Below the pieces are notes generated by a model. It worked only from the letters and a program-made list of their open reading frames with translations. It was not told the origin of the DNA and made no database searches. A program made the position numbers and the translations under genes. Shown piece by piece: positions 20,482 through 32,505 of a stretch of DNA of 64,000 nucleotides (positions within the stretch are counted from its first letter, which is position 1; every line of letters begins with the position of its first letter). The DNA is from Gari tellinella. Lineage: Eukaryota > Mollusca > Bivalvia > Cardiida > Psammobiidae. The DNA is taken from positions 20,270,291 to 20,334,290 of the forward strand of contig OV277868.1 of the NCBI GenBank assembly GCA_922989275.2, in the 5' to 3' direction.

Positions 20482-21500
20482 TACCGTGCAAAAAGTATTC
20501 GTTAAATGGCGGCCATATTGGATTTGGTCGGGATAATTAGTGGGTGTTTCAAAGCTTTTATAACAGAAACCCTAACAGAAACGAACACATAAACTTGATT
20601 TCTCTTACCTAAATACTAAGTCACATGTCCTTTGAATGTTATAACCTGCATTATCCTACGGGAAATAGACATGGAGAGGTTTTGAACATAGGTCGGTGGG
20701 ATTTCAGTCCCGATACGAACATTTTCATAGTACAAATCCTGATTGCTATTTATGAAATTCACTCTGCACGACAGATTTCTCTTAATATACAGCTAAATAA
20801 TTTCAATAATGTTCAGATCAGGTGATTGTGCTGGCCAAGAAATCGTTTTTGTATTATTTTGAACCTTGTAAACCGAGATCATACCCGCACAATGCACCGG
20901 GACGTTATAATCCTGAAATAAATTTAAAATGGTCGGGAAATGTCTTGCTACAATAGGCCAAAGATAATCTTCGAAGATTTTTCTATATTTTACTGCTATT
21001 CTAATACCGTTTAAACTTACAGGTTATAGCTGTCATCGAATCTCTGCGGTTGGTCTCCACGGTCAGCTCAACTGTCAGCCACTCATTTTCACCCCCACGC
21101 GAGGTCTCCGTGATATAGGAAGATTTTCAATCGATTCAGTTGTCTTGAATTCGTTCAAAAAAGAGAATACTGTACTTTAAGGTCTCTATAATCATCGTTA
21201 GGTTTCTGCGATTCGAAATCCATTTAAAAACATATTTACGGCTACGTTTTTCCATGTCACTTCTCAATTCTGATCCTTTCCATCCTATTTTGATTCAACA
21301 ACAAAACAAACATAAATGACGTGTATATTACAACCACTCTTACGTCATACCATTTTCAAGGAATCAAACTATTTATAAATCTAAAATTTTACATGTTTTG
21401 TTATTTTTAACTCAATATGAAAGGGGAGGAAAATCGCGCAAGCTTAATTATCGCGACGTCACGACGCCATTTTAACGAATACTTTTTGCACGGTACTGTA
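20482..21500 (-). mobile_element. Decayed Tc1/mariner-like transposon
   Basis: Terminal inverted repeats ACCGTGCAAAAAGTATTCGT (left) and its reverse complement (right), with CAGTA at the right end as in Tc1 elements. The minus strand near 20800-20846 reads KTISWPAQSPDLNIIEN, the Tc1 transposase motif W.aqSPDlNpiE before the last catalytic acidic residue. The rest of the ORF is broken by stops, and at 1019 bp the element is shorter than the usual 1.2-1.6 kb. Inactive. Confidence 0.85.
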
Positions 21501-22569
21501 GCTGACATGTAAACAGTTTACTTATTGTTATTGGGAGCCCGGTGAATAATAAGATAGTGACAAACAAAGGAAAATGTTCAATTCACTTCAATTTAACTTA
21601 ATAAAAGTTAAGTTCCAAAATGACAGGAAAATGTTTTGACACTACGTCATATTTGCACCATCTGACGTCACGACCCGGCAGGTGAGTGCGTACACTTCAG
21701 TTTATGACCTTAGACAACACAGTCGTGTTTACAACACCCAGTATTGGTGAACTCTCAGATACCTTTGGGATCTACGGCAGGTGACACCAGGAACCCCTGA
21801 CACTGTAAGTTCCTCACTTATTTGAGCATATTTACAATATTGGCGACTAGGATGGGATTCGAACAAGACAAAACGCCTGAAGCCAGTGAAGGAGGAAAAG
21901 TAATACATTTTTGGTCTTGGGTGCTTGTCAGAATAAATTATTGCATCTTTGACTGAAAAATGTGTTTAAATTTGCATTGCTGCAATATCTTTGGACCAGA
22001 AAGGACAAAATAAAGGCTTCAAATAGGAGGAAAAATACCAGGATTGAAGGATTTTCACAATGGATTGGATACCAGGCTTGATAGGCCATTTGAGGAGAGG
22101 ATTTTGAAAGCAGAATTTTATATGTTTCTTGCTCTTGGATGCTTGTTATATAATTTCTTGCATCTTAGACTTGAAAAATGTTATTATCTGCAAAGCTGCA
22201 TTAGATTCTTTTTCTCTTGAAAAGACAAAAGCAAAGGCTCAAAAGGAAGAAAACCAGACTATCACTCAAAGCGGATTAGAGGAGAGGAAATCCTATTTAT
22301 ATTCTGGTAAGTGTTCATTTTATTTTTCATGTAGATCTAGCTTTAGCATAATACCTTACTTGCTACGATTGTCGTCAATAGAAGTCCCTTAGAAAGTAAA
22401 TAACTAAAAAAAGTAGTTCCGGCAAAAGTGATATCGTCACTACCCGGAGTGACGATATCAACAGTGATGATATCAAATTTATCTAACTGAGAAATCTCTA
22501 TAAATCATCTGTTGGTATATAATAAATTGCTATCTTATACTGAAAAAAACAATTATCCTCTATATTATT

Positions 22570-22797
22570 TCCCCTTTAAAAACAAACGAAACGCAAACGC
22601 ATCGTGCTGAAATGTAGAAAAATGACAACTTTTTGACAATTCTAAATGTGGATTTTAATCTGGAAGGCAAACAGTTTGGAGCCTGATTAGACGCCGGGTG
22701 ACCCGGCGTCTGATCTGGCTCAAAACTGTCTGCATTGGAAAGAATAGATATAGTGTAAACGTGTTTATTCGGAAAGAATAACGATTCCTCCTTTGTA
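22570..22797 (+). repeat. MITE-A copy 13 (diverged), ending 6 bp from the exon 1 donor
   Basis: TTTCCCCTTTAAAAACAAAC to GAAAGAATAACGATTCCTCC, TTTGTA; palindrome CGCCGGGTGACCCGGCGTC. Left end is lost. In gene sense it starts within the donor context GTAAG|TACAAAGGAGG. Confidence 0.75.
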
Positions 22798-22802
22798 CTT
22801 AC

Positions 22803-22929
22803 CTATATCAATATAACTTTGACAATCACCTTTCATGTACATCCCAAAGACCAGGCCACCAGTTAGAATACCTATTGTAAATACTAAGATTTGTTTGTAC
22901 ACTTTCTTCCGAGGTGTCTCTTTATCCAT
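22803..22929 (-). CDS. Carbohydrate sulfotransferase, exon 1 (start and membrane anchor)
   Basis: The start ATG is at 22929-22927. The peptide MDKETPRKKVYKQILVFTIG continues ILTGGLVFGMYMKGD and CQSYIDIG. A short basic cytosolic tail (RKKVYK) followed by about 18 hydrophobic residues is the classic type II signal anchor of Golgi glycan-modifying enzymes. The donor GATATAG|GTAAGT gives phase 1. Upstream of the ATG is CTTACAG|GAG, an acceptor-like sequence, so a 5'-UTR intron is possible. The exon is bracketed by two MITE-A copies whose ends lie about 6 bp from the donor and about 11 bp from the ATG. Confidence 0.82.
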
Positions 22930-22939
22930 CTCCTGTAAG

Positions 22940-23162
22940 TACAGTGGAGAAAACGTTATTCTTTCCCAATAAAAATTATTATTTTTATTGCAAACAGTTT
23001 GGAGCGGGTAACCCGGCGTCTGATCAGGCTCCAAACTGTTAGCCACCAACATAAAAATGAATTATCAGAATTGTCCAAAAGTTGCACTTTTCTACGTTTT
23101 AGCGTTTTGCGTTTGCGTTTCGTTTCGTTTAAACGGGAAAGAATAACAGATTCTCCACTGTA
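22940..23162 (-). repeat. MITE-A copy 14, 11 bp upstream of the sulfotransferase ATG
   Basis: TACAGTGGAGAAAACG to CAGATTCTCCACTGTA; one palindrome arm is shortened (GGAGCGGGTAACCCGGCGTC). In gene sense its TTTTCTCCACTGTA end is followed at once by CTTACAGGAG and the ATG. Confidence 0.85.
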
Positions 23163-23181
23163 ACTCTGAATACAAAACACA

Positions 23182-23424
23182 TACAGTGAAGAAGACGTCA
23201 TTGTTTCCCTTTTAAACGCAAACGAAACGCAAACGGATTGCAATAAAACGAAGAAAACAACACTACTTTGAAATTTCTAAATATTCATTTTAATCTTAGT
23301 GGCAAATAGTTTGGAGCCTTATCAGACACCGGGTTACCCGGCGTCTGATCTAGCTCCAAACTGTTTGCAATTGAAATATTAAATAGCGTAAAGGCGTTTA
23401 TCAGGAAATAATTATCGAATTATG
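23182..23424 (+). repeat. MITE-A copy 15 (diverged)
   Basis: TACAGTGAAGAAGACGTC at the left, palindrome CACCGGGTTACCCGGCGTC, right end mutated. Confidence 0.7.
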
Positions 23425-23595
23425 TAGAAAATTAAAAATCGAATTATTTGTTTTCATCCGAGTGGCAAACAGTCCAAGTTGTAGCTTGATCAGACGCCGG
23501 GTATCTGGCGTCTGTTCTGGCTCTAAACTGTGTGCAATTGCACTAAAGGTTTTAGCGTAAATTCCTATATTTAGTAAGAACAGCGTCTTGTCCGA
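23425..23595 (+). repeat. MITE-A fragment 16
   Basis: GTGGCAAACAGTCCAAGTTG, GACGCCGGGTATCTGGCGTC and TTTTAGCGTAAATTCC; both ends lost. Confidence 0.6.
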
Positions 23596-23769
23596 CTCTT
23601 TGACATGTAAATTTTATAAATAACGTAGTTAAACTATCACAATTGGTGTAGTACGTATACTTCCATAAGTACATTCAATCAATAATAATGACTTTATTTC
23701 AATAAGGATCGTTTGGCATTATATCGACTGCTTTGAAATCGACACATTTTACCTTTTCTCCGCATGAGG

Positions 23770-23880
23770 ATCATCAGAGAGAGAGACAGACAGACAGACA
23801 TTCATACAGAAAGATGGAGACAGAAAAGAAGAAGCGAGAGACTGACAGACAGAGATAAGAGAAAAACAGACAGTGGCAGA
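23770..23880 (+). repeat. GACAGA-rich simple sequence
   Basis: Imperfect GAGAGACAGACAGACAGACA tracts. Confidence 0.8.
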
Positions 23881-23896
23881 GAAATATAGACGCACA

Positions 23897-24252
23897 CAAA
23901 CTTCGTAGGTAAACGAAAAAATACGTTTTTCTCTCATGTTCAAAACCTCACTATACTAACAATTTATAAGCTATCGCCTCAAATTTTGTACTACGCGTAA
24001 GATCATGGTCTAATAAAACATCTGTATTAAAATTTATAACGAACAGATGACATTAAAAGCATTTCTATTAACACCAAACTTCGTAGGTAAACGAAAAATT
24101 ACGTTTTTCTCTCATTTTCAAAACCTCACTATACTAACACTTTTTAAGCTATCGCCTAAAATGTTGTACTACGCGTGAGATCATGGTCTAATATAACATC
24201 TGTATTAAAATTTATAACGAATAGATAACATTAAAAGCATTTCTATTAACAC
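23897..24252 (+). repeat. Tandem duplication, two units of about 178 bp
   Basis: CAAACTTCGTAGGTAAACGA begins at about 23897 and again at about 24075; the units share CTCACTATACTAACA, AAGCTATCGCCT and TACTACGCGT through AAAAGCATTTCTATTAACAC with few differences. Confidence 0.88.
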
Positions 24253-24503
24253 CTAACTTTCGGAAAAACGTTGTTTTCTAGCCGCCAGCGAGCGCCGCTG
24301 ATTGACCGATTTTGAACGACACGATAAATCGCGAGCCGACCGGATACTTCTCCAGGTATAATTCCTCCATGCATACACTGACACTATTGAGTGGTGCAAT
24401 ATGGTAGTTAGGATATACATGTAGACACACTACTTACAGTTGGACTTTTACTCAGATTGTATTTTTAGTCGAATTTGGAAGTTATTTACTGAAAAATATA
24501 TCA

Positions 24504-25451
24504 ACAAGAGCCCCATGGGGCATATTTCGCTCACCTGAGAAAATAGCTGAAAAAATGGCGATAATAATTTAGGTCCAGGACTGACCTAGATATGCAACAG
24601 ACCCGAACAATTTGAACAAATTATGTAAAGTATATTTAAAAGTGTCACCATACCGAATATAAAAGCTCTGGCCATATTAGTGTCAGAGAAGAAGACGTTT
24701 CAAATTTTCTCTATATAACTCTATGTAAAACTGTGACCCCAGGGGTGGGGCCAATTTTGACCCCATGTGCATAATTTGAACAAACTTGATAGAGGACCTG
24801 TAGGCGATGGTATGTGCCAAATATCTAAGCTCTGGCCCTTGTAGTTTCAGAAAAGAAGATTTTTTAAGTTTTCACTGAAAAAAATCTATTTTTAGCTCCT
24901 GTGACCTAATTATGCAACCGACCAGAACCATTTGAACAATTTTGGTTAAGGACATCTAGAAGTGTCACCATACCAAATATCAAAGCTCTGGCCATATTAG
25001 TTTCAGAGAAGAAGACGTTTGAAAATTTCACTATATAACTCTATGTAAATCTGTGACCCCCGGGGCGGGGCCAATTTTGACCCCAGGGGTATAATTTGAA
25101 CAAACTTGATAGAGGACCAGTCGATAATGCTATGTGCCAAATATGTAAGCTCTGGCCCTTCCAGTTTTTGACAAGAAGATTTTTTAAGATTTCCTTATTT
25201 TTTCACGTTGGTTGCCATGGCAACCAGAGTTCTGCATTGTTTTTAATTCTTTGAACAAATTTGAAAGAGCTTGACCCAAGGAACATTTCTGTAAAGTTTG
25301 GTTGAATTCTGTCAAGCCGTATAGGAGGAGATGTCATTTGAAGCAATTGTTAACGACGACGGACGACTAACGACGCACGACGGACGACAACGGACGCCGG
25401 GCACAGGGCCATCCCAATAGCTCACCTTGAGCCTTTGGCTCAGGTGAGCTA
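24504..25451 (-). repeat. Mollusc dispersed repeat with CTCACCTGAG ends (about 950 bp)
   Basis: Left CATATTTCGCTCACCTGAGA and right CTTTGGCTCAGGTGAGCTAA are inverted. The interior includes two long direct repeats (TCACCATACC(G/A)AATAT, AAGCTCTGGCC, AACTTGATAGAGGACC) and CGACGGACGACAACGGACGC near the right end. No coding capacity. Confidence 0.75.
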
Positions 25452-26560
25452 AAAATACGCACGGGGTTTGCAGCAAGCATTATTGATAAGTTAATGAAGT
25501 TGCTGATCCGCTCTTGGGCTTATTACAAGCTGGCGCGCATAATTCTGGTGAGTCAGCGGGTGTAAGCTTACATAGAGTAAAATAGTGCGCCCGATAAAAC
25601 AGTTTAAATGCAATATTTAAAGAAAATTCTTGTAGTTTTTGCAAACTTCTTTGTAAAATAAACCTAATTACACAAATAGAGATTTCAACATAACAGTGAG
25701 TGTTGCCTTACACATTATTTCCCGTGTTAAAATATCAGAGACAAACCCAGGTCATGTGAGGACAACACCTGTTTATTTCACGCTGGTACCCGAATCGACT
25801 TTGGGTCTGTAAATAAAGAACAGAACAGAACATATTTTTATTTTTGACTTATACATACAGTATCTCGTCAATACAAAATAAATAATATTCACAATTGTCA
25901 CGTAATCCATTAATGGATCAAATTCTATAAGAATACATTTAGATCTTCGTATCAGTATACAATTACAATATGTGATTATTTTCATTGGAGATAAACTTTA
26001 TTAATCGCTTTTGTAACACCACACACCGCGCAATGAAGGTCAGAAACAACACTGAAAGCTCCTGACGAAGCTTTCTGCGTAATTTCTATCCCGCATTGGG
26101 CGTTTCTATGTCTTTAGATAAAAGTATATATATAACACACATAGTTAACTTTTCTATAGTAAGTTGTACAATGCAGGTGAAAACTAGCACAGATGCCTCT
26201 GCATGATCTCCCTGCATTACCTTTATCCTGAATTGCGCAAGTATATTAATTTGAGATGAACTATAACAATATTCACAGCATAACATTTAAATTCTGGTAC
26301 CAGATACCTCGGCACATGATAAGATCGCGGCTTATCGGCTGTTCGGCTAATCTGCAGAAGGTTTATACATGTAATCATAAGTTTTAGGTAACAGATTGGT
26401 TAATAAATTGGCTAGCTTAGTAATATATATCGATACGAACTGTTTGGCATTCGGGTGCGATTTTACAGTTTAGATTCAGATGAATAGTGACATTCTGCAC
26501 GCTACCGGCGATTTCGTGATTATTGCCAATGATGCAAATAGTTTTAATCCAGATCAGACC
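25452..26560. other. Intergenic, no gene seen; LINE-type 3' tail near 25800
   Basis: GTAAATAAAGAACAGAACAG, AACATATTTTTATTTTTGAC and TACATACAGTAT recur at 46145-46200 and, in part, at 44650-44700, suggesting 3' ends of one retroelement family. A degraded GCTTTCTGCG hairpin is at about 26030-26080. Confidence 0.4.
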
Positions 26561-26564
26561 GTGA

Positions 26565-26762
26565 CTATTATTTCCACTGCAAACAGTTTGGAGCCTGATC
26601 AGACACCGGGATACCTGGCGTCTGATCAGGCTCCATACTGTTTGTCGCTCATATAAAAAAAAGTAATAATTAGAAATGTCAAAAAATGGTAATTACATAC
26701 ATTTTAGCGATTTGCGTTTCGTTAGCGTTTAAACGGGAAAGAATAACGTATTCTCCACTGTA
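26565..26762 (-). repeat. MITE-A fragment 17 (3' two thirds)
   Basis: ACTATTATTTCCACTGCAAA to GTATTCTCCACTGTA with palindrome CACCGGGATACCTGGCGTC; left end missing. Confidence 0.75.
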
Positions 26763-26801
26763 TCACCATTGATAAGATGATACGTAGTAAAAACAAAAGA
26801 C

Positions 26802-27843
26802 TTAAGGTACTTCGCAGGTGCGCTTAGTTTCCATACAATGTGTTATGAAACTTATCACGAAGAATGATAATAGCCTAAGAAACAATGTGTGAAAATATGG
26901 GCAAAATTTATCGTGTGGTTTGTCTTTAAGGTATCTTTTTCTGACAAAAACCTGGAATGTTGATGATTTTATTTTTCTCAAAAATTAATAAAGCTAATGA
27001 CTATAAATCTCGCCCAATAAGTAGTCCACAACATTCATTACAAGAAAAGCTAAACAAAATTGAATAAAGATGTTCAGAAAGATGTTATCAGCTATTTAAA
27101 TTTTGCAAAATGCTAAAAAATTTAATTACAAAAAACTGACTCATTCAATGTATATTTGTTTTCATTTTATTGAAATATATGGTTGATGAAAAAGTTAGTC
27201 TGAAAAAATTAGAAAATATTACAGTCAGGATTTGTTGTAATAACAGATTTTCTTATTAAATGTGGGATATTTGAAGTTAAGATACAGTTACCTACCTTAA
27301 AATTAAAACTCTGTCATTAAATGCATCATTATTTATACATGGACTTGCATACCAGTTTATTATATTGTTTAAGCATAATAATAATGGGCAATATCGATCT
27401 TGAAAAGGTTGACGTATTGATAAGCTTCAATGTGTGGCTTTATAGTTCGATCAAATCGTATACATGTATACCGATTTATTGACTTGTAAGTCATTAAACT
27501 AAAACGTACATGTAAATGGACACAATGATTAGACCGTATATAACATCACACATTTTAATCAACGAAGACTAAACATAACATGTCCCTTGATCACTGCGTT
27601 ATGGATTGACAAGTCAATAAATCGGACACTAAAACATATTTGGATCGGATGGGTCTCGAACCTATGACCATTGAATTGCTAGTCAACCACTCTAATGACT
27701 GCGCTATGAAGGATTATACTAAATCGTATCAACGCTTCCTTTATATAAATTTTCTAGTATAAGCACGTGCAGAAAAAGTCTATGTCGTCAAGACGCATTT
27801 CCGCTCGCCCACAAGACCGAATTCCGTATGCGAAAGGCCTTAA
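26802..27843 (+). mobile_element. 1.04-kb TTAA-flanked element, copy 1
   Basis: TTAAGGTACTTCGCAGGTGC at the left; AAGGCCTTAA at the right, whose reverse complement TTAAGGCCTTTCGCA matches the left end. TTAA at both ends fits piggyBac-type insertion. No transposase ORF, so it is non-autonomous. Near the right end (27640-27712, minus strand) is a tRNA-like stretch, TAGCGCAGTCATTAGAGTGG and GGTTCGAGACC. Confidence 0.75.
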
Positions 27844-27984
27844 AACACTTGCTACGGTAATTTAAAGCAGACTGAGCTGAAAACTGAAAACTCGCGTGGG
27901 AGATCTTTGATTTGCGTTCATACTGTTTTAAGCTGTCGCCTTTAGGAACCGCTATCAACGAGACACCCTCATCGCGGTAGGAAA

Positions 27985-28081
27985 TACGGTGGAGAAAACG
28001 TTATCCTTTCCCAATAAACGCGCTGAAGCTTAAACTATTATTTCAATTACAAACAGTTTGGAGCCAGATCAGACGCCGGGT
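27985..28081 (-). repeat. MITE-A fragment 18 (left half)
   Basis: TACGGTGGAGAAAACG, CCAATAAACGCGCTG and CAGATCAGACGCCGGGTAA, then unrelated sequence: cut exactly at the palindrome centre. Confidence 0.7.
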
Positions 28082-28486
28082 AAATCCTATATGTCCCTAT
28101 TATAGGACGCTAGGCACAAACAAAAAATGGCGGCGCCCTTGGATTTAACCATTTTTAAAGTTTTGATTCTCACGTAATGGAAGTGTCAGTGGATGTAGAC
28201 GCAGCGGGTGTGGTACACATTTTATAGTCCGTTTCCGTGAGCGTTTTATCGTTGCCAGACAAACATTCTTGCACCGGGCTTTCAAGTGTGTATACACTCA
28301 GCTAAATGGTCATTGAGCTATTTTTCCATGTTTTCTAAATCGTTGAGACATACTTTAGCGTTTAAGACTTTTTGTCGAAATCAGGCGTCCGAAATGAGCG
28401 TTATCCGGAATACCGGTCCAATAGTTTCCATTGGAGAGAGTATTCAGCGCTCAAAAGCTGCGCGGAACTAGTTACTAAATGCGTCT

Positions 28487-28730
28487 TTAACCCGTTACCC
28501 AATAGCCTTCTTCTAGTTTGGAAGACAGGTAACGACTTAAAGCAGGTTGAAAGTAAAGCAGAATGCGCCTTATGGCGCATTCTGCTTTACTTTCAGCCTG
28601 CTTTAAGCCATCAGCTTCTAGGATATAGAAAATACATATATACATATTCATGACTGTATGAAGCAAAACCTTTTTAGTTGAGGAATACATTAATGTCGTA
28701 AAAATGCGTATTTATGGGGTAATGAGTTAA
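28487..28730 (+). repeat. MITE-H copy 2 with GCGCATTCTGC palindrome and TTAA ends
   Basis: TTAACCCGTTACCCAATAGC to TTATGGGGTAATGAGTTAA. The core is AAAGCAGGTTGAAAGTAAAG, AATGCGCCTTATGGCGCATT and complement, a roughly 70-bp near-perfect palindrome. Confidence 0.8.
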
Positions 28731-28801
28731 TACATAATACCACATAATTATACACTGATACATGTAATACAAGGTCTAATTTCACACTTTAACCGTACAT
28801 G

Positions 28802-29051
28802 TACAGTGGAGAATCTGTTATTTTTTCCCAATAAACGCGTTTACGCTAAAACTATTATTTGCAGTGCAAATAGTTTGGAGCCAGATCAGACGCCGGGTAA
28901 CCCGGCGTCTGATCAGGCTCCAAACTGTTTGCCACCAAGATAAACAAGAATTATAAGATTTGTCCAAAAGTTGTACTTTTCTACGTTTTAGTGTTTTGCG
29001 TTTACGTACGTTTGCGTTTAAACGGGAAAGAATAACAGATTCTCCACTTTA
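28802..29051 (-). repeat. MITE-A copy 19 (250 bp)
   Basis: Complete; palindrome CGCCGGGTAACCCGGCGTC; right end CTCCACTTTA mutated. Confidence 0.9.
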
Positions 29052-29164
29052 AGAGTGTTGACGGCGTCATTTCTGATATTAGCAAACAGTGTAGAGTCAG
29101 CTCGCGTAACGATGTGTATGGACAGAACCCGAAACTTTCTTTTAAACAAGTAAATGTGTAGTCA

Positions 29165-29510
29165 TGCAAACAGACAGATAATTATAGAGAATCAGAGAGA
29201 TAGCGACAGACAGACAGACAAACAGATAGACATAATTTTATATGCATGCAGACATACAAACAGAGACAAAGTGAGACATAGACAGAGAGAAAGACAGAAA
29301 GAGAGACATATAGAAATAGACAGGCAGATACAATGTATATACATTGTACACACATACAGAGACAAAGAGAGACATATACAGAGAGAAAGACAGAAAGAGA
29401 GACATACATATATACAAAGGCAGAGATAGAGAGAGGGAAAGAGACAGATAGAGTCAGACAGACACACAGACAGACAGGCATACACACAGACACAGAGACA
29501 GACAGGTTAT
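29165..29510 (+). repeat. (GACAGA/GAGACATA) simple-sequence tract
   Basis: About 340 bp of imperfect GACAGA, GAGAGACAT and ACACAGAC repeats. Open frames on both strands here are artefacts of the low-complexity sequence. Confidence 0.9.
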
Positions 29511-29810
29511 TGAAGACAACTGATAAAACTCACCTTCAAGGTTGCACATGTATACAAATGTAACACTCGTGATTGACGTTATGTTTTTGTTTTCTTCAAA
29601 TATTAGCATTACAGTACTCGTATGCGATATATAATTTGCTTTGTGCCACAAACCACACCGACCGTAAACTAAGTTATAGCGAGTCTCAACAGATCGTCAC
29701 TGCCAAACAAGCATTACATACATGTATTTAATGTACATAATAGGTCAATTACAGGTTACTCTATAACATAGCTATAGAAGTATTGTAAATTTACGGTGTG
29801 ACTTTGATAG

Positions 29811-30071
29811 TACAGTGGTACATCGATAACTTCAACTGACTTATAGAATATGTTATTTTTCGAAAATAAACGCGTTTACGCTAACAATAGTATTTCCAGT
29901 GCAAACAGTTTTGAGCCAGATCAGACGCCGGGTAACCCGGCGTCTGATCATGCTCCAAACTATTTGCCACTCAGATTAAAATAAGTAGTTAGAATTGTCC
30001 ACACATTTATTGCAATGTGTTTGCGTTTCGTTTGAGATTAAAAGGGAAACAATAATTATTTCGCAACTGTA
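29811..30071 (-). repeat. MITE-A copy 20 (diverged)
   Basis: TACAGTGGTACATCG to ATTTCGCAACTGTA with palindrome CGCCGGGTAACCCGGCGTC. Confidence 0.75.
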
Positions 30072-30080
30072 CCACTTACA

Positions 30081-32505
30081 TACAGTGGTAAATACGCTAT
30101 TCCTACCCATTTACGCGTTTATCTATGCGTAAGAAACGCATAGTGAACGGTTAACGAACGCTTAATGAACGCTTAACGAACGCTTAAGGCCTAACGATTT
30201 GAACGCGTTTAAACGCGATAATAAACGAATATACCCGAGGAGTTGCGATTGGGGCGTCCGTTTTCCGTTTCACCCGGAGATTTCGGATCTTATCGATGAT
30301 TGCCGTTTTCGAAAAATCCGAATGAAACGGGTTTATCAAAAACAAGAATCGATTTGTCACTGGAGCATTTTCGCGATAAAACTCATATTGTAATGCGATT
30401 TTTGAAAACATGTTCTGTAAATGAGACGCCTCTTATCAGGATCTAAACTGGTTTCGCTTATAGAATTTATATAAATATAGACAGTTTGGATCTCGATCAT
30501 AATGCTGAGTAACTAGGCGTTTCATCGAGATTATTTCTGTTTGATATGTATTAGAATAATTCCTTCCATGTTGATTTCTATTCAAACGGTTTGAATCCAG
30601 ATCAAACGCCTGGCTGTATAGATAGGCATAGCATCAGGATCCAAACTGACAGCTTTAAGGTACTTCGCATATGCGCGTAGTTTCCATACGATTGTTATGA
30701 AACTTTGCATGAAGAATGATAATAGCCTAAGAAACAATGGGTGTACATATAGGCAAAATTTATCGTGTGGTTTGTCTTTAAGGTCTTTTTCTGACAAAAA
30801 CCTAGAATTTTTATGATTTTATTTTTCTTAAAAATGAATAAAGCTAATGACTATAATTCTCGCCCAATAAGTAGTCCACAACATTCATTACAATAAAAGC
30901 TAAAAACATTTTGAATAAAGGTATTCAGAAAGATGTTATCAGCTATTTAAATTTTGCAAAATGCTAAAAAATTGAATTACAAAAAGCTGACTCATTCAAT
31001 GTATATTTGTTTTCATTTTATTCAAATATATGGTTGATGAACTAGTCAGTCTGAAAAAATTAGAAAATATTACAGTCCGGATTTGTTGTAATAACATATT
31101 TTCTTATTAAAATGTGGGATATTTGTTGTTTAGATACAGTTAACCTACCTTAGAATTAAAATGTGTCATTAAAATGCATTATTATTTATTCATGGACTTG
31201 CATACAAGGTTTATTATATTGTTTTAACATAATTATAATGGGCAATATCGATCTTGAAAAGGTTATCGTATTGATAAGATTCATTGTGTGGCTTTATCGT
31301 TCGATCAAATCGTTTACATGTATACCGATTTAATTGACTTGTAAGTCAGTAAACTAAAACGTACAGGTAAGTGGACATATACTTGGACCGTAAACATCAC
31401 TAGTTCAATTCAACGAAGACTAAACATAACATGTCTCTTGATTACTGCATTATGGATTGACAAGTCAATAAATCGGACACTTAAAAAAAATATTTGGATC
31501 GGATGGGTCTCGAACCTATGACCTTTTGATTGCTAGTCAACCACTATACTAACTGCGCTATGAAGGATTATACTAATTCGTATCAACATTTCCTTTATAT
31601 AAATTTTCTAGTATAAACACGTACGAAAAAAGTCTGTGTCGTCAAGACGCATATCCGCTCGCCCGCAAGACCGACTTCCGGTAGCCAAAGGCCTTAAATA
31701 AACCCAATTACTTTTCATAATAGTTAACACTATCGATTTAGATGTAGATGGGACGCCGAGTAGTTCGATTCTTATGTTTTACAGCTAAGAATGAAGCATA
31801 CGGTCTTGATTTCATTTTTACAGTTTGGCTCTAGATGAAATGCCGAGTTACGGGAGTCTCATCCATATTCAAACTATACAGATATCTTTTACTTTGATGA
31901 GAGAGTATAACAACTGACACATACTCGCATATAAGGTTTGGTTTATTTGGTTGATATTCCAATCAACCCAATTATGATACTTACTTTGATAAGCCGCAGT
32001 TTTATTACGCCCCTATCCGGCTTGTGACGCAACACTGTTAGCGGCTTGCCATGTGATGTAACATGCATGCCACATGTGCTATTTGGAATTCCGCATGTTC
32101 ATAGTAATAGTAATAAACACAATTTACAGAATCCTTTTTAAACCGTATTCTTTATATGGGAAAATAAATGTATATTTATAAAACTCTCACAGGATAACCT
32201 TTCTTCTTAAAGAAAATGATTTCATAAAATTTTGTAAGATTATATTTACTCCACAGTAACGATATTTACTAAATTCTTAAGTAGGATAAGAGCGGCCCGC
32301 AAGTCATACATGGATTACCTCCCTTTCTCCATGATTACTCCCCTTTCATCCGGGCTCTTTTAAACGCGTTAAGAAACGCGTAAAGAAACGGATAGTAAAC
32401 GCGTTAAACGAAACGGGTAACGAACGCTTAACGATCGCGTAACGAACGCGTAAGAAACGCATAAGAAACGCGTAAAGTGGGTAGGAATAGCGTATTTACC
32501 ACTGA
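30081..32505 (+). mobile_element. Element K copy 1 (2.4 kb), interrupted by a TTAA element
   Basis: Ends CAGTGGTAAATACGCTATTC and its inverse GAATAGCGTATTTACCACTG; subterminal arrays of AACGCTTAACGAACGC and AACGCGTAAGAAACGC. Interior segments contain ACAGTTTGGATCTCGATCAT, a relic of the palindrome family. Without the insertion at 30655-31697 it is about 1.38 kb. No ORF that looks like a transposase. Confidence 0.8.
30655..31697 (+). mobile_element. 1.04-kb TTAA-flanked element, copy 2, nested in element K
   Basis: Nearly collinear with 26802-27843 (1043 versus 1042 bp). The uninterrupted K copy reads CAGCTTTGAATAAACCCAAT at this place (about 52330), so the insertion point and the TTAA on each side can be seen directly. 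Confidence 0.85.

Larger units (their letters stand above)
19433..22565. mobile_element. Candidate 3.1-kb element with TTTTTTCAGTATAAGAT inverted ends
   Basis: The left end AATAGAATAATTGTATTTTT, TCAGTATAAGAT is matched by the reverse complement of the right end ATCTTATACTGAAAAAAAC, AATTATCCTCTAT. Inside are two hairpins and a nested Tc1-like relic. No intact ORF for its own mobilisation was found. It lies in sulfotransferase intron 1 and makes up most of it. Confidence 0.45.

Noticed and set aside
22129..22392. 87-codon open frame in sulfotransferase intron 1, plus strand
   Set aside because: Low-complexity composition, no recognisable domain, lies inside a candidate transposable element and has no supporting splice signals.
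29154..29493. Open frames on both strands in the GACAGA tract
   Set aside because: Low-complexity simple sequence with no stops by composition; no splice signals or domain content.
30184..30411. 75-codon open frame repeated at 51900-52091
   Set aside because: It lies in the two element K copies; one is shorter because of substitutions and no domain can be seen.
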